From the NCBI RefSeq assembly GCF_019551475.1, contig NZ_CP047159.1, positions 1,860,001-1,924,000 on the forward strand: 64,000 nt of DNA, written 5' to 3'. The notes below the pieces were generated by a model. The model saw only the letters and a program-made list of their open reading frames with translations. It had not been told where the DNA came from and did not search any database. Below are positions 34,593-43,679 of this stretch, in pieces. The position numbers and the translations under genes are program-made. The stretch comes from Prevotella sp. Rep29. Its GTDB lineage: Bacteria > Bacteroidota > Bacteroidia > Bacteroidales > Bacteroidaceae. Numbering within the stretch: the first letter of the stretch is position 1; every line of letters starts with the position of its first letter.

Positions 34593-35896
34593 GAGGGGGT
34601 GTCCTCATCATCCTCGTCCACGCCCCTCACCCACGAAGCAGCAACGAATGTGAGGATGCCCGAGATGGTGGTGATGATGAAGAACGTGCGGTAGCCGACG
34701 GCTTCGACCCACGCACCGGAAACCATGCCCGTCAGCATGAGCGTGAACGACATGAGGGCGATTCCGATGCCGTAGTGGGCTGCCGTGCGCCGTCCCTGAC
34801 TGAATCGAACGAGGAAAAGGATGTAGGCTGTCATGCCGAAGCCATAGCCGAACTGTTCGACCATGACGCACAGATTGACTGCCAGCAGGCTTTCGGGAAG
34901 CGCATAGCTCAGGAAGATAAAGACCATCTTCGGCAATGCAAAGGCGGCTGCCATCGGATAAAGGCAACGCCGCAAGCCATGGAGTCGCACGACATTGCCG
35001 CCGACGATGCCTCCTGCCACGAGCGAGATGACACCCACCGTGCCCTGCACGAAGCCGAACTCCTGCAGCGAGAGTGCCAAGCCGCCGATGCTAGCGCGGT
35101 CGATGAGAAAGAGCATCGACACTTTGGCGAAGAGTCCTTCGACGGCGACGTAGGTAAGGAGGAAGAAGATGGCAGCACGTGCGTGTGGTTTTTGCATGAA
35201 AGTCCTGACGTTGGCACGGAATATGCGCCGTATCTTGTCGAAGGTCACCCGCTCTCCCCTCATCCGCCGCTCTGCCGGAAGGGGAAGCGTCAGCAGATGG
35301 ACGAGCATGAGCACGAAGAGCAAGGCGGCAACGATATAGATAACGATAGCCCATGAGTTCTTGACTTGTCGGGTAATCACTTCCAGATTGCCCGCCACCA
35401 TCACCAGCACGCCCTGTGCCAGAACCATCGCAAGGCGATAGAAGAAACGGCGGACGCGAACGAACGACAGCCGTTCGTCCTCCTCGACGGTAAGTTGATA
35501 GAAACTGTCGATGGCGATGTCGTGAGTGGCAGCGCTGAAAGCCATCAGGAAGAGGAAGAACATGGTGCCCGAAAGCCACGACTTGGAATCAACGAAATGT
35601 GCCACGCCACAGAGCGAGAGAGTGATAAGCAATTCGGTAAGAATAATCCACGTGCGGCGTGTCAGCGAGAGGTCGATTGCCGGTCGCCACAGCGGTTTGA
35701 GCACCCACGGCAGCAGGAGGCAGGAGGTGTAGAACGTAATCTCCGCATTTCCCATGCCTAAGCGTTTGAACATAATGAGCGAAAGCATCATCAGCACCAT
35801 ATACGGCAAGCCCTTCGCCACGTAGAGCGAGGGAATCCAGCACCATGGATTCTTCTGTTCGGTGCGTCGGAGAAGGCTAATATACTTGTCGTTCAT
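34586..35896 (-). CDS. AmpG-like MFS transporter, paralogue 1
   Basis: A 436-residue inner-membrane transporter of the major facilitator superfamily with twelve predicted helices. The N-terminus NPWCWIPSLYVAKGLPYMVL and the AAT(H)DIAIDSFYQLTVEEDERL block are shared with its neighbour and with AmpG, the permease that imports anhydromuropeptides for peptidoglycan recycling. About 30 percent or more of positions appear the same as in the paralogue by eye. Substrate is inferred from the family and from the SpoIID-containing fusion encoded two genes upstream on the same strand. It starts 28 nt after that paralogue's stop and ends in the short tandem repeat. Confidence 0.85.
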   Translation of the reverse strand: MNDKYISLLRRTEQKNPWCWIPSLYVAKGLPYMVLMMLSLIMFKRLGMGNAEITFYTSCLLLPWVLKPLWRPAIDLSLTRRTWIILTELLITLSLCGVAHFVDSKSWLSGTMFFLFLMAFSAATHDIAIDSFYQLTVEEDERLSFVRVRRFFYRLAMVLAQGVLVMVAGNLEVITRQVKNSWAIVIYIVAALLFVLMLVHLLTLPLPAERRMRGERVTFDKIRRIFRANVRTFMQKPHARAAIFFLLTYVAVEGLFAKVSMLFLIDRASIGGLALSLQEFGFVQGTVGVISLVAGGIVGGNVVRLHGLRRCLYPMAAAFALPKMVFIFLSYALPESLLAVNLCVMVEQFGYGFGMTAYILFLVRFSQGRRTAAHYGIGIALMSFTLMLTGMVSGAWVEAVGYRTFFIITTISGILTFVAASWVRGVDEDDEDTPSP

Positions 35897-35924
35897 TGTT
35901 CGCGTTCTTTAAAAAAATTACTAC

Positions 35925-37208
35925 TCAGGCGGCTTTTTTCTTACCAAACTCCGGGTCGATCTTGATGAATGCCGTCACGATGAAGGTGATGACACACAGG
36001 AACATGACGATGACGAAGAACGTGCGGTAGCCGACAGCGTCTTTCAGGAATCCCGAAAACATAGCCGGCACCTGCAAGCCCAAATATGAAAGTCCCGTGC
36101 AAATGGCATAGTAAGAAGTCTTGAATTCGCCCATACTGAAATAGAGCATATAGAGCGTGAGCGCGGTATAGCCCAATCCGTAGCCGAACTGCTCGATGAA
36201 GATGCACGAACTGATGAGCACAATATTGTCGGGCATGGCATAACTCATATAGACATACACAATGTCGGGGAGCGTAATGGCGCATACCATAGGCCACAAC
36301 CAACGTTTCAGTCCGTTGCGACTGGCAAGCCAACCGCCGACGATACCGCCGAGCAACAAACCGATAAGTCCCACCGTGCCGTAGGAGATGCCATACTGGG
36401 TCAGCGTCAGTCCCAGTCCGCCATCTTCCTGAGGACGTGTCAGGAACGTCTTGCTCATCGCATTGAGCAAGGCTTCGGGGAAACGGAAAAACATGATGAA
36501 GATAATGGCAAACAGCAGTTCACGCCATGGCATACGCGTGAAGAACGACACGAACATCCGCTTCAGTCCCTGCACGATTTCAGATGCCGTCACATTATTG
36601 CGCGTGTCGCCATCAGACTTCGGCATGAAATAACAATGCCAAAGCCAAAAACCGATGAACAGAGCCGCCACGCCATAGAACACCAGACTCCAGGCGAAAG
36701 CGTTGCGACCGGGATAGCGCTCTTCCAGGATGCCCGCAAGCGGCACCAGCGCCCCGTTTCCGAAAATCACCGCCAACCGATAGAACGTATTGCGAATGCC
36801 CACAAACCACGACTGCTGATGCTCGTCGAGTTCCAACATATAGTAACCGTCGGCGGCGATGTCGTGTGTAGCACTCGAGAATGCCATCAGGAAGAAACAG
36901 AACATCGTCCCCTGGAACCAAAAGTCGGTGTTCAGCGTGAAAGCCACTCCCGCCAGCGAAGAGCCTAAAAGCAGCTGCATGGCAATCACCCACCAGCGTT
37001 TCGTCTTGTATAAATCAACAAACGGGCTCCACAAGGGTTTGATAATCCAAGGCAAACCCAACCAACCGGTATAGAGTCCTATCTCTGCATCACTCAATCC
37101 CATCCTCATATACAACACGATGGCAACCGACGTGACAATCACATTAGGCAGACCTTCTGCCATGTATAGGGTCGGTATCCACGACCAAGGATTTTTACTC
37201 TTTTTCAT
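35925..37208 (-). CDS. AmpG-like MFS transporter, paralogue 2
   Basis: A 427-residue twelve-helix MFS protein opening with NPWSWIPTLYMAEGLPNVIV. Signature segments are GLPWIIKPLWSPFVDLYKTKR (about residues 51-71; the conserved A-like loop), AFSSATHDIAADGYYMLELD (about 109-128) and YGISYGTVGLIGLLLGGIVGG. These are AmpG-family features, so import of muropeptide or GlcNAc-anhydroMurNAc is the best guess. Its start codon overlaps the stop of the large GT2-HIT-SpoIID gene by one base, so translation is coupled and the two functions are likely linked. The downstream gene is its paralogue. Confidence 0.88.
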   Translation of the reverse strand: MKKSKNPWSWIPTLYMAEGLPNVIVTSVAIVLYMRMGLSDAEIGLYTGWLGLPWIIKPLWSPFVDLYKTKRWWVIAMQLLLGSSLAGVAFTLNTDFWFQGTMFCFFLMAFSSATHDIAADGYYMLELDEHQQSWFVGIRNTFYRLAVIFGNGALVPLAGILEERYPGRNAFAWSLVFYGVAALFIGFWLWHCYFMPKSDGDTRNNVTASEIVQGLKRMFVSFFTRMPWRELLFAIIFIMFFRFPEALLNAMSKTFLTRPQEDGGLGLTLTQYGISYGTVGLIGLLLGGIVGGWLASRNGLKRWLWPMVCAITLPDIVYVYMSYAMPDNIVLISSCIFIEQFGYGLGYTALTLYMLYFSMGEFKTSYYAICTGLSYLGLQVPAMFSGFLKDAVGYRTFFVIVMFLCVITFIVTAFIKIDPEFGKKKAA

Positions 37209-40200
37209 TACTTATATATCCTTTTAATTTCTGCCCCACGATAGTAGTGCAACAATATTTCATTATAATGATAACCTCTCTCTCCCATCACGGCGGCTCC
37301 AATCTGACACAGTCCCACGCCATGTCCCCAACCGGCACCTTTCAGCGTGATGCGCACAGGCTCGCCACTGGCATTGCGCTCCGTCTCCACCTCGAAGTTG
37401 GAACTGTACAGGTGGCTTTCGCTCAGCGCACGCCGTATCTCGAGCTCCTTACCGATGGTGAATTCCTTGTCGGTTCCCACGATTCTGAGCTTCGAGATGC
37501 GCCCACTCTTGCCTCGCTCCAGCGGGATGAGGTCGAGAATCTTTCCGAAGTCCATCTTCAACTTCTCGCTGACGAGCGCGGAGAGTTGCTCCTGTGTGTA
37601 GGAAACTTCCCAGCGATAGAAGTCGGGCGTTTCCTGGTCATAGTCGTTGAGCACCTGTTTCAGAATACGTTCGTCGTGCGTGTTGCAGAAAGGTTCAGCA
37701 GCGGGATTGGCTGCGTCTGCCGTATCGGGCACGGAAACGAGATAAGGCTTCGGTGTGTCTTCCCAGCAATACTGGAATTCTTCGGTCACTCCTCCGCAAC
37801 ATTTCGAGAAGCGCGCATCGCATATCTCATCGCCGAACATCAGTATCTGACCGCGTGTATCGCGCACCGCCTCAGCCACATGGTTGTTAGTGGCTTTCGT
37901 TATGCCCTGATAGCGCTGGCAATGGTCGTCGGCACACACGTCGAAAATAGAGTGGTCTTCGCGGTCGTACCAACGGATGAGTTCATCGTCTTTCTTGATG
38001 AACGAGAAGAAACTGTTCGTGCCATCCTTCAGTTGTTTCCGCTTCTCCATCTGTGCCAGCAGCCAACTGCGCGAAATGACGGCGTGGGCTTTCAGGAATT
38101 CGGGCGACGAGGTGGCATTCATCTCGCTCGAAATGACGCTCGTCAGATAGTTCTCCACTGGCAGTTCGTTGATGGCACAAATCTTATCTGCCTCCACTAC
38201 GAGCCGGAGCACTCCCTGGAACACCTGCGTCTCCTTCCGCTCCCAATGGAAATGCACCCCGATGGTCACGTCGTCTATTGAGAACGAGGCGTCGCCGCTC
38301 TGCGGAATGAAGGTCAGTTCGCGATATTGTCTGCCGTTCCACAAGATGCTGCCTTCCGCAAACGACACTTTCTGTGCACCCTCAATCGTCTCACCTTTCG
38401 CCATATAGGGCTGGTTCAACGTGAAATGTATCTCCTCGGCACTCACGATGCCCACCGTCACCTGCGGCTCTGTCTCATAATCTGACAACGACGAGCCCAG
38501 CATGCCGTCTATCGACTCGGTGCGTATGCGGCTGACCACCGCTTCCATCTCCTCTGCGGAGATGCTCACTTCGTTGTAAACTTCCTGCAACCGTTCGCTG
38601 CTCAGCTGATCGAAATCCTCCTTGCGAGGGGTAATGACCAGTCCTGCCATGTCGAGTGCTCCCGGACTTATGAGCAACTGCTGCACGCCCTCTGCATAAT
38701 AGCATGCCGGGCGGTGCTGTCTGCGCGGGAATACCACCATGAGGTAGTCTTCGCCGTTACGCCATCCCACGATGTTCATCTGCGGTTCAGGAGATTCCGG
38801 TGACAAAGGCAATGCCTGATAGAGGCGTTTGAAAAGCCGTTCGCCCGACTCCTTCCGGCGGGTACGTATCAAGAATGCCGGACAGAAATAGTCGGAAACG
38901 ATATACAGTCCTTCGTTCTCATCCTCGTTAACGACCACCTCCAACTCGCGACTCAGCCGCTGCCAACTTGTTTGCAAAGGCAGTGCGACACCCATCCCTG
39001 CCTGCAGATGCAGATGGTCGGGAGCCGACGCACCGCTCTCAGGACCATTATAGAATATGGTCATCTCCGGATATTCGTCAAGCAACTTATAGAAAACGCC
39101 ATAATTGCCAAGAATCCGTTGCGGCTGATGCTTGCGGGCTGCTATTGTGAAGTGGACCGGAAGAATCGGATAGGGATTCACCAATATCTCGAAACGGGAG
39201 CCGGCTGCCTTCACGAGCTGCTCCGCCGGACGGTTTTTCTCACATAGGAAACACGGACGCTCAGCGATACTCCTCTGGTCGATATTAGCCGCGGTTGAGC
39301 GGATGCGGGCAGGATTGTACTGCACCGTCGCAAAATAGTTGCCAAGTCCCAGTTCGCGCACCGCCACATCACTTAAATCGCGGAAGCGCTGACGGGCATC
39401 CGTCCAACGCTCCAACTGGCGTTTAAAGAAGCGATGCAAGTCGTTGCCTCCCGCAGAACCGACGGCAGTTTGCTCGTTGCGTTGCCGGCGCGCAAGAATC
39501 TCCATCGTGCGCAAGCGATCTTTATATAAGTTGTTGGCATTCTGACGCTCTACCGACAAAGCGGCATCGCTATTTCCTTCCCATCGTCTGCACAGGTACA
39601 ACTCGTCGTAGATGCGCCCGATGCGATAGCGTCCACTGAATGCCAAGCCCAAGGCGTAATCCTCGCCATAGCTCGTATTGGGAAAATGTATCTCACGCAA
39701 CAGCGGTGTGAAGAATGCTCTCGGAGCTCCCAAGCCATTGATGCGCAGGGCATTGTTCGCCCCGTTCTCGTCGGTCCATTCACGATGGTCAATCAGACCG
39801 GGAGGAAGCGTCTCCAATGCAAAGTTGCACATGCGGTAAGACCCAATCACCATCGCCGCCTTCTGTTTGTAGAACTCATCCACAATACGCTGCAGCGTGT
39901 GAGGCGAACTGTAAAGGTCGTCACTGTCCAACTGAACGGCAAACCGTCCGCAACGGTCGTCATCGACAGCCACATTCCAACAGCCGCCAATACCCAAATC
40001 CCTTCGCTCGGGAATGAGGTGAATCAACCGGTCATCGTCACACTGCCCGTCCAACAGTTCCGTCGTCCCGTCGGTGGAATGGTTGTCCACCACAATGACG
40101 TTATACTTGAAAGTCGTTTGCTGATTGAGTGCTGACCGAACGGCATCGAGAATGGTTTTCGCACGATTGAATACGGGTATTACCACCGAAGCCTCACACT

Positions 40201-40951
40201 CAAAGGCAGCCTCCCCGAAATCGGGCGTCTCCAAAGCGGTCGAATCCACCAACGCCCCAATCGCCTCAAGATGGGCAGTGGCTGCTGCCTCCATCTCTAT
40301 CTGAACCTCGCGGTTACGGGGATTGACATAGTCGAACTGGCGCTCTCCACTCTGGCGCAAATCGAACTCCTGCTCCGTGTATAGATACTCGTCAAGATGG
40401 AATATCCTGCCGCGTCGGCTTAGGAAAAGCCGAAAGTCATACAACGCCGCAAAGTGATAGTCGGCTATCCCGCCAGCCACATAGTCATGAAGCGAAGACG
40501 AACGGAACATCAGCACCGAACCGAAATCGAAGTCGTCACGCACGCTGCCCAACTGATAATCGATGACAGGGTGTTTCGCGACGTTGCCCCCAGTCCCTTC
40601 ATGGCGTTCTTCATAATAATCGCTGTAAACCAACTCCGCAGCAGTCCTTTCCAACACCTGAAGAAAACGGCTGACAGCATGCTGACCAAAACGATAGGGA
40701 GCGGACTTCAGACACAACATCACATAAGCCGACTGCGCATGTTCGCTCATCTGCCGGAGAGCATCAGACGACGTGAGCCCTTCCGCCTCCAGGAACGAGC
40801 AACCCTCCGGAGCCTCCTCCTTTGAAGAAAGTTCCGAAGAAGTCAGCAAGAATATACGATTTACGTAGTACGACGACCGCAACGCCGCAACCGTTGACAA
40901 GGTTGCATCCAGGTCGCCGCAAGCTAAAAAACAATCTATCTTCTTCATCAC
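37208..40951 (-). CDS. Giant fusion: GT2-like domains, HIT-like DUF4922 domain, SpoIID domain
   Basis: A 1247-residue protein without a signal peptide. Residues 1-230 look like a degenerate GT-A fold (ELVYSDYYEE, residues 106-115). Residues 253-470 are a family 2 glycosyltransferase: ASVVIPVFNRAKTILDAV, VDNHSTDG, and QLDSDDLY (340-347) as the DxD site. Residues ~560-780 form a HIT/galactose-1-phosphate-uridylyltransferase-like DUF4922 domain, with CFLC (567-570, possibly zinc) and the HLHLQ motif (646-650). Residues ~830-1247 are a SpoIID-type lytic transglycosylase domain: INELPVENYLTSVISSEM with catalytic Glu943, KAHAVISRSWLL, FSKCCGGVTEEF and GWGHGVGLCQIGA. SpoIID cleaves denuded glycan strands, normally outside the cytoplasm, so the lack of an obvious signal is puzzling. 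It is coupled to two AmpG-like transporters. Peptidoglycan salvage is a reasonable inference, not proven. Confidence 0.85.
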   Translation of the reverse strand: MMKKIDCFLACGDLDATLSTVAALRSSYYVNRIFLLTSSELSSKEEAPEGCSFLEAEGLTSSDALRQMSEHAQSAYVMLCLKSAPYRFGQHAVSRFLQVLERTAAELVYSDYYEERHEGTGGNVAKHPVIDYQLGSVRDDFDFGSVLMFRSSSLHDYVAGGIADYHFAALYDFRLFLSRRGRIFHLDEYLYTEQEFDLRQSGERQFDYVNPRNREVQIEMEAAATAHLEAIGALVDSTALETPDFGEAAFECEASVVIPVFNRAKTILDAVRSALNQQTTFKYNVIVVDNHSTDGTTELLDGQCDDDRLIHLIPERRDLGIGGCWNVAVDDDRCGRFAVQLDSDDLYSSPHTLQRIVDEFYKQKAAMVIGSYRMCNFALETLPPGLIDHREWTDENGANNALRINGLGAPRAFFTPLLREIHFPNTSYGEDYALGLAFSGRYRIGRIYDELYLCRRWEGNSDAALSVERQNANNLYKDRLRTMEILARRQRNEQTAVGSAGGNDLHRFFKRQLERWTDARQRFRDLSDVAVRELGLGNYFATVQYNPARIRSTAANIDQRSIAERPCFLCEKNRPAEQLVKAAGSRFEILVNPYPILPVHFTIAARKHQPQRILGNYGVFYKLLDEYPEMTIFYNGPESGASAPDHLHLQAGMGVALPLQTSWQRLSRELEVVVNEDENEGLYIVSDYFCPAFLIRTRRKESGERLFKRLYQALPLSPESPEPQMNIVGWRNGEDYLMVVFPRRQHRPACYYAEGVQQLLISPGALDMAGLVITPRKEDFDQLSSERLQEVYNEVSISAEEMEAVVSRIRTESIDGMLGSSLSDYETEPQVTVGIVSAEEIHFTLNQPYMAKGETIEGAQKVSFAEGSILWNGRQYRELTFIPQSGDASFSIDDVTIGVHFHWERKETQVFQGVLRLVVEADKICAINELPVENYLTSVISSEMNATSSPEFLKAHAVISRSWLLAQMEKRKQLKDGTNSFFSFIKKDDELIRWYDREDHSIFDVCADDHCQRYQGITKATNNHVAEAVRDTRGQILMFGDEICDARFSKCCGGVTEEFQYCWEDTPKPYLVSVPDTADAANPAAEPFCNTHDERILKQVLNDYDQETPDFYRWEVSYTQEQLSALVSEKLKMDFGKILDLIPLERGKSGRISKLRIVGTDKEFTIGKELEIRRALSESHLYSSNFEVETERNASGEPVRITLKGAGWGHGVGLCQIGAAVMGERGYHYNEILLHYYRGAEIKRIYK

Positions 40952-41235
40952 AAATACATTTAAAGGGCATCATCATTCCTTTTTAATCAGCGATTATCTA
41001 CATAAAAAACATCCCGCAAAAAAGAGGGAAATAATAACATGCCCGCAAAAATCACCACAAAAATACAAAATAGTTAAGAAATGACAAAAAGAAACGGGTA
41101 CTTTTATTTCCCATATCCAGTTCACATCACCAACGCATACCTTCATTGCTACACAAAACACGCATCCAACTTAGACCATATTTTCGAAAAACAATGCAAG
41201 TAAAATGACATGAATTCGATGGGAATAACCACCAA

Positions 41236-41466
41236 AACATGCCCCGTATAAACATACAGAAAAGGGCGTATAAATATGCAGTTGAACTTTCACTTTCCAA
41301 AAGTTGAAGTTTTGGCTTGCAAAAGTTGAAGTTTTAGGCGCTAAAAGTTCAACTTTTAGAGTGCGAAAGTTGAACTTTTGGAAAGCACTCTTTAACGTAT
41401 TGAAATTCAGAAGTTTACAAAACACCTTCCAACAGCTCTACCCTTGCATAAATATACAAAAGCAGC
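41236..41466 (+). repeat. Palindrome-array element, type 1, copy 2
   Basis: Same orientation and order as 22848-23062: GTATAAACATACAG, AAAAGGGCGTATAAATATGC, then five AAAGTTGAACTTT-like units, and a terminal GCATAAATATACA. Identity is clear but less than for a recent copy, because palindrome centres and flanks have diverged. It sits between the start of the giant fusion and rlmN, with nothing coding around it. Confidence 0.75.
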
Positions 41467-41555
41467 AAGTGGACAAACGAGCAGAATGACGGAAACGGAA
41501 TGAGAGACATCGCAGGATTCTCGTCATCCTTATATCGGATCACGCTAAAATAATG

Positions 41556-41663
41556 CTTGCTTTTTTCACTCACTTAATCGTAACTCTGGCTGATGCCCAA
41601 GCTACTCACGTTCGGAAAAACTCAAATAAAATTTGGTTTTTCACTCACTTAATCGTAACTTTG
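41556..41663 (+). promoter_or_regulatory. Duplicated promoter upstream of rlmN
   Basis: The segment TTTTTCACTCACTTAATCGT is repeated 75 nt apart. The first copy is CTTG 41556-41559, N21, TAACTCTG 41581-41588 (one mismatch). The second is TTTG 41632-41635, N20, TAACTTTG 41656-41663, a full match. The DNA between contains GGCTGATGCCCAAG and GTTCGGA, echoing TGACTGACGTCCAAG and CTTCGGA of the modules at 576-741. Confidence 0.7.
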
Positions 41664-41702
41664 CAGTCTGAGAAGTATAATCTGATTGATTCCCGAAAGT
41701 TG

Positions 41703-42731
41703 ATGGAAGGTATGAAAAAGCAGTTGATTGGTCTTTCGCTGGTGCAATTACGTGAGATTGCGCTGTCGTTAGGCATGCCTAAGTTTGCGGGCGGACAGAT
41801 AGCAAAATGGCTCTATGTGCGCCATGCGACCGACATCAGCGAGATGACGGATTTGTCGAAAGCGAACAGAGAACGTCTGGCGGCAGAATATGAGATTGGC
41901 TGCCGCGCACCGATTGACTGCCGGACATCGAAAGACGGAACTATCAAGTATCTCTTCCCTACGACGGACGGGAAGTTTGTCGAAACGGTATTCATTCCCG
42001 ATGGCGACCGCGCAACGCTGTGTGTGTCGTCGCAAGTGGGATGCAAGATGGGCTGCGCCTTTTGTCAGACGGGCAAGCAGGGATTCGACGGAAACCTGAC
42101 TGCCGGCGACATTTTGAATCAAATCTATGCCTTGCCCGAAAGGGAACAACTGACCAATATTGTGATGATGGGTCAAGGTGAGCCGATGGACAATGTGGAG
42201 AATGTGCTGGCTGCCATTGAGGTGATGACCGCATCATGGGGATATGGATGGAGTCCAAAGCGTATCACGGTAAGCACTGTGGGGCTGAGGAAAGGACTGC
42301 GCAAGTTCCTGAACGGGTGCGACTGCCATCTGGCTGTGAGTCTGCACTCCCCCATCCATGAGCAACGGCTCAACATGATGCCTGCCGAAGGGGCGATGAC
42401 GATAGACGAGGTGGTTGAGACGCTGCGTGAATATGATTTCTCTCATCAGCGCCGCCTTTCGTTTGAATACATTGTCTTCAAGGGACTGAACGACAGTCGG
42501 ATGCATGCCAAGGAGATTGTGAAGCTCTTATCAGGATTGGACTGCCGCATCAACCTCATTCGTTTTCATGAGATTCCAGGAGTGGATCTCCCGTCAAGTG
42601 ACGAAGAAGGGATGCTGCGTCTGCGCGACTATCTGACAGCCCATGGCTTTTTCACGACGATAAGAGCATCGCGTGGGCAAGACATCGAGGCCGCATGCGG
42701 AATGCTTGCGGGGAAGCGCATCGCTAAATAA
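41703..42731 (+). CDS. rlmN: 23S rRNA (adenine2503-C2)/tRNA methyltransferase
   Basis: A radical-SAM enzyme that methylates C2 of A2503 in 23S rRNA, and A37 of some tRNAs. The 342-residue protein (from ATG 41703; ATG 41712 is also possible) has the 4Fe-4S motif CKMGCAFC at Cys114/118/121, preceded by TLCVSSQVG, and the GQGEPMDNVENV SAM-binding segment. The mechanistic cysteines are in the C-terminal EAACGMLAG (about 333) and the central loop. Cfr, a resistance relative, is less likely because the sequence follows the housekeeping RlmN pattern in a housekeeping context. Downstream genes (DUF4837, pdxA) form a conserved Bacteroidetes order. Confidence 0.95.
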   Translation: MEGMKKQLIGLSLVQLREIALSLGMPKFAGGQIAKWLYVRHATDISEMTDLSKANRERLAAEYEIGCRAPIDCRTSKDGTIKYLFPTTDGKFVETVFIPDGDRATLCVSSQVGCKMGCAFCQTGKQGFDGNLTAGDILNQIYALPEREQLTNIVMMGQGEPMDNVENVLAAIEVMTASWGYGWSPKRITVSTVGLRKGLRKFLNGCDCHLAVSLHSPIHEQRLNMMPAEGAMTIDEVVETLREYDFSHQRRLSFEYIVFKGLNDSRMHAKEIVKLLSGLDCRINLIRFHEIPGVDLPSSDEEGMLRLRDYLTAHGFFTTIRASRGQDIEAACGMLAGKRIAK

Positions 42732-42749
42732 CAAATTGATGATTGGCAA

Positions 42750-43649
42750 ATGATAAATATCGTAAGGGCGTGGGTGGTTAGCTTGCTGTTTGTCGTGCTT
42801 TGCACAGCATGTCAGTCGGGCGGCTCATGGCAGACGAAAAGTGCAGGAAGAGCCTACGAGGTGGTGCTTGTGGATGATATTGACAGCATCTTTTCCGAGG
42901 AATTGTCTGCAACTATCGACTTCCTCCCGCAACCGGAGCCTGCATTTGACGTTTCGACTACCGACAAGAATCATTTCAGATGGAACATGAAGCAGGCAAG
43001 AAACGTGGTCATCATCGACACGGCAGCCGACAAGCATGAGACTGTTGCGATAGAATATGAGCACGACGCATATGCCTCTCCGCAAATCATCATCTCCGTG
43101 AAGGCAGCGAATGCGAGAACCATCAGGGAGAAGAGAAAAACCATAGGCAGGGAACTCAGACAACTGCTCCATACCCAAGAACGAAGGAACGAGATGCAGA
43201 ACCTTCAGAAGGCACACGCCCCAGAGTCTGAAAAGGCTGCAAGAGAGATGTTTGGTGTGGACATCAGCATCCCGGCTGACATGACTCATCTCAAACGCGG
43301 AAAGGATTTTCTGTGGATATCAGACGATGGGACGAGTGTCATGCGCAACGTTTGTCTGTTCAAAGGCGAAAACATCGACAGCATCCTCCAAGCCAATATC
43401 AAAGGCGAGACGGATGAGATGTACATGACGCTGGTTGAGCAGCAGCCGATGAAAGAGCAGCAACCCCTCATGACAGAAGGATTGTGGGCGATGAAAGGCG
43501 ACGCGATGGGCGGACCTTTCGTCATGCTGAAGAGCGGCAATCTGACGGTGTTGGGATTTGTCTATGCACCAAACATGAAAAAGAGAAATCACATCAGACT
43601 GTTGGAGACTGCCATGCTCTCACTGAAAGATGCTGCGAAAAAGAAATAG
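42750..43649 (+). CDS. DUF4837-family lipoprotein
   Basis: A 299-residue exported protein. Residues 1-20 form a lipoprotein signal with CTA-C21. The mature part includes QARNVVIIDTAAD (about 82-94), QIIISVKAANART and the C-terminal LWAMKGDAMGGPFVML..LTVLGFVYAPNMKKRNHIRLLE, which are DUF4837 hallmarks. The function of the family is not known; it is restricted to Bacteroidetes and almost always encoded between rlmN and pdxA, as here. It starts 18 nt after rlmN and precedes pdxA by 30 nt, suggesting one operon. Confidence 0.88.
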   Translation: MINIVRAWVVSLLFVVLCTACQSGGSWQTKSAGRAYEVVLVDDIDSIFSEELSATIDFLPQPEPAFDVSTTDKNHFRWNMKQARNVVIIDTAADKHETVAIEYEHDAYASPQIIISVKAANARTIREKRKTIGRELRQLLHTQERRNEMQNLQKAHAPESEKAAREMFGVDISIPADMTHLKRGKDFLWISDDGTSVMRNVCLFKGENIDSILQANIKGETDEMYMTLVEQQPMKEQQPLMTEGLWAMKGDAMGGPFVMLKSGNLTVLGFVYAPNMKKRNHIRLLETAMLSLKDAAKKK

Positions 43650-43679
43650 AAGAATATAGAACTAAAACAATAGAACAAT

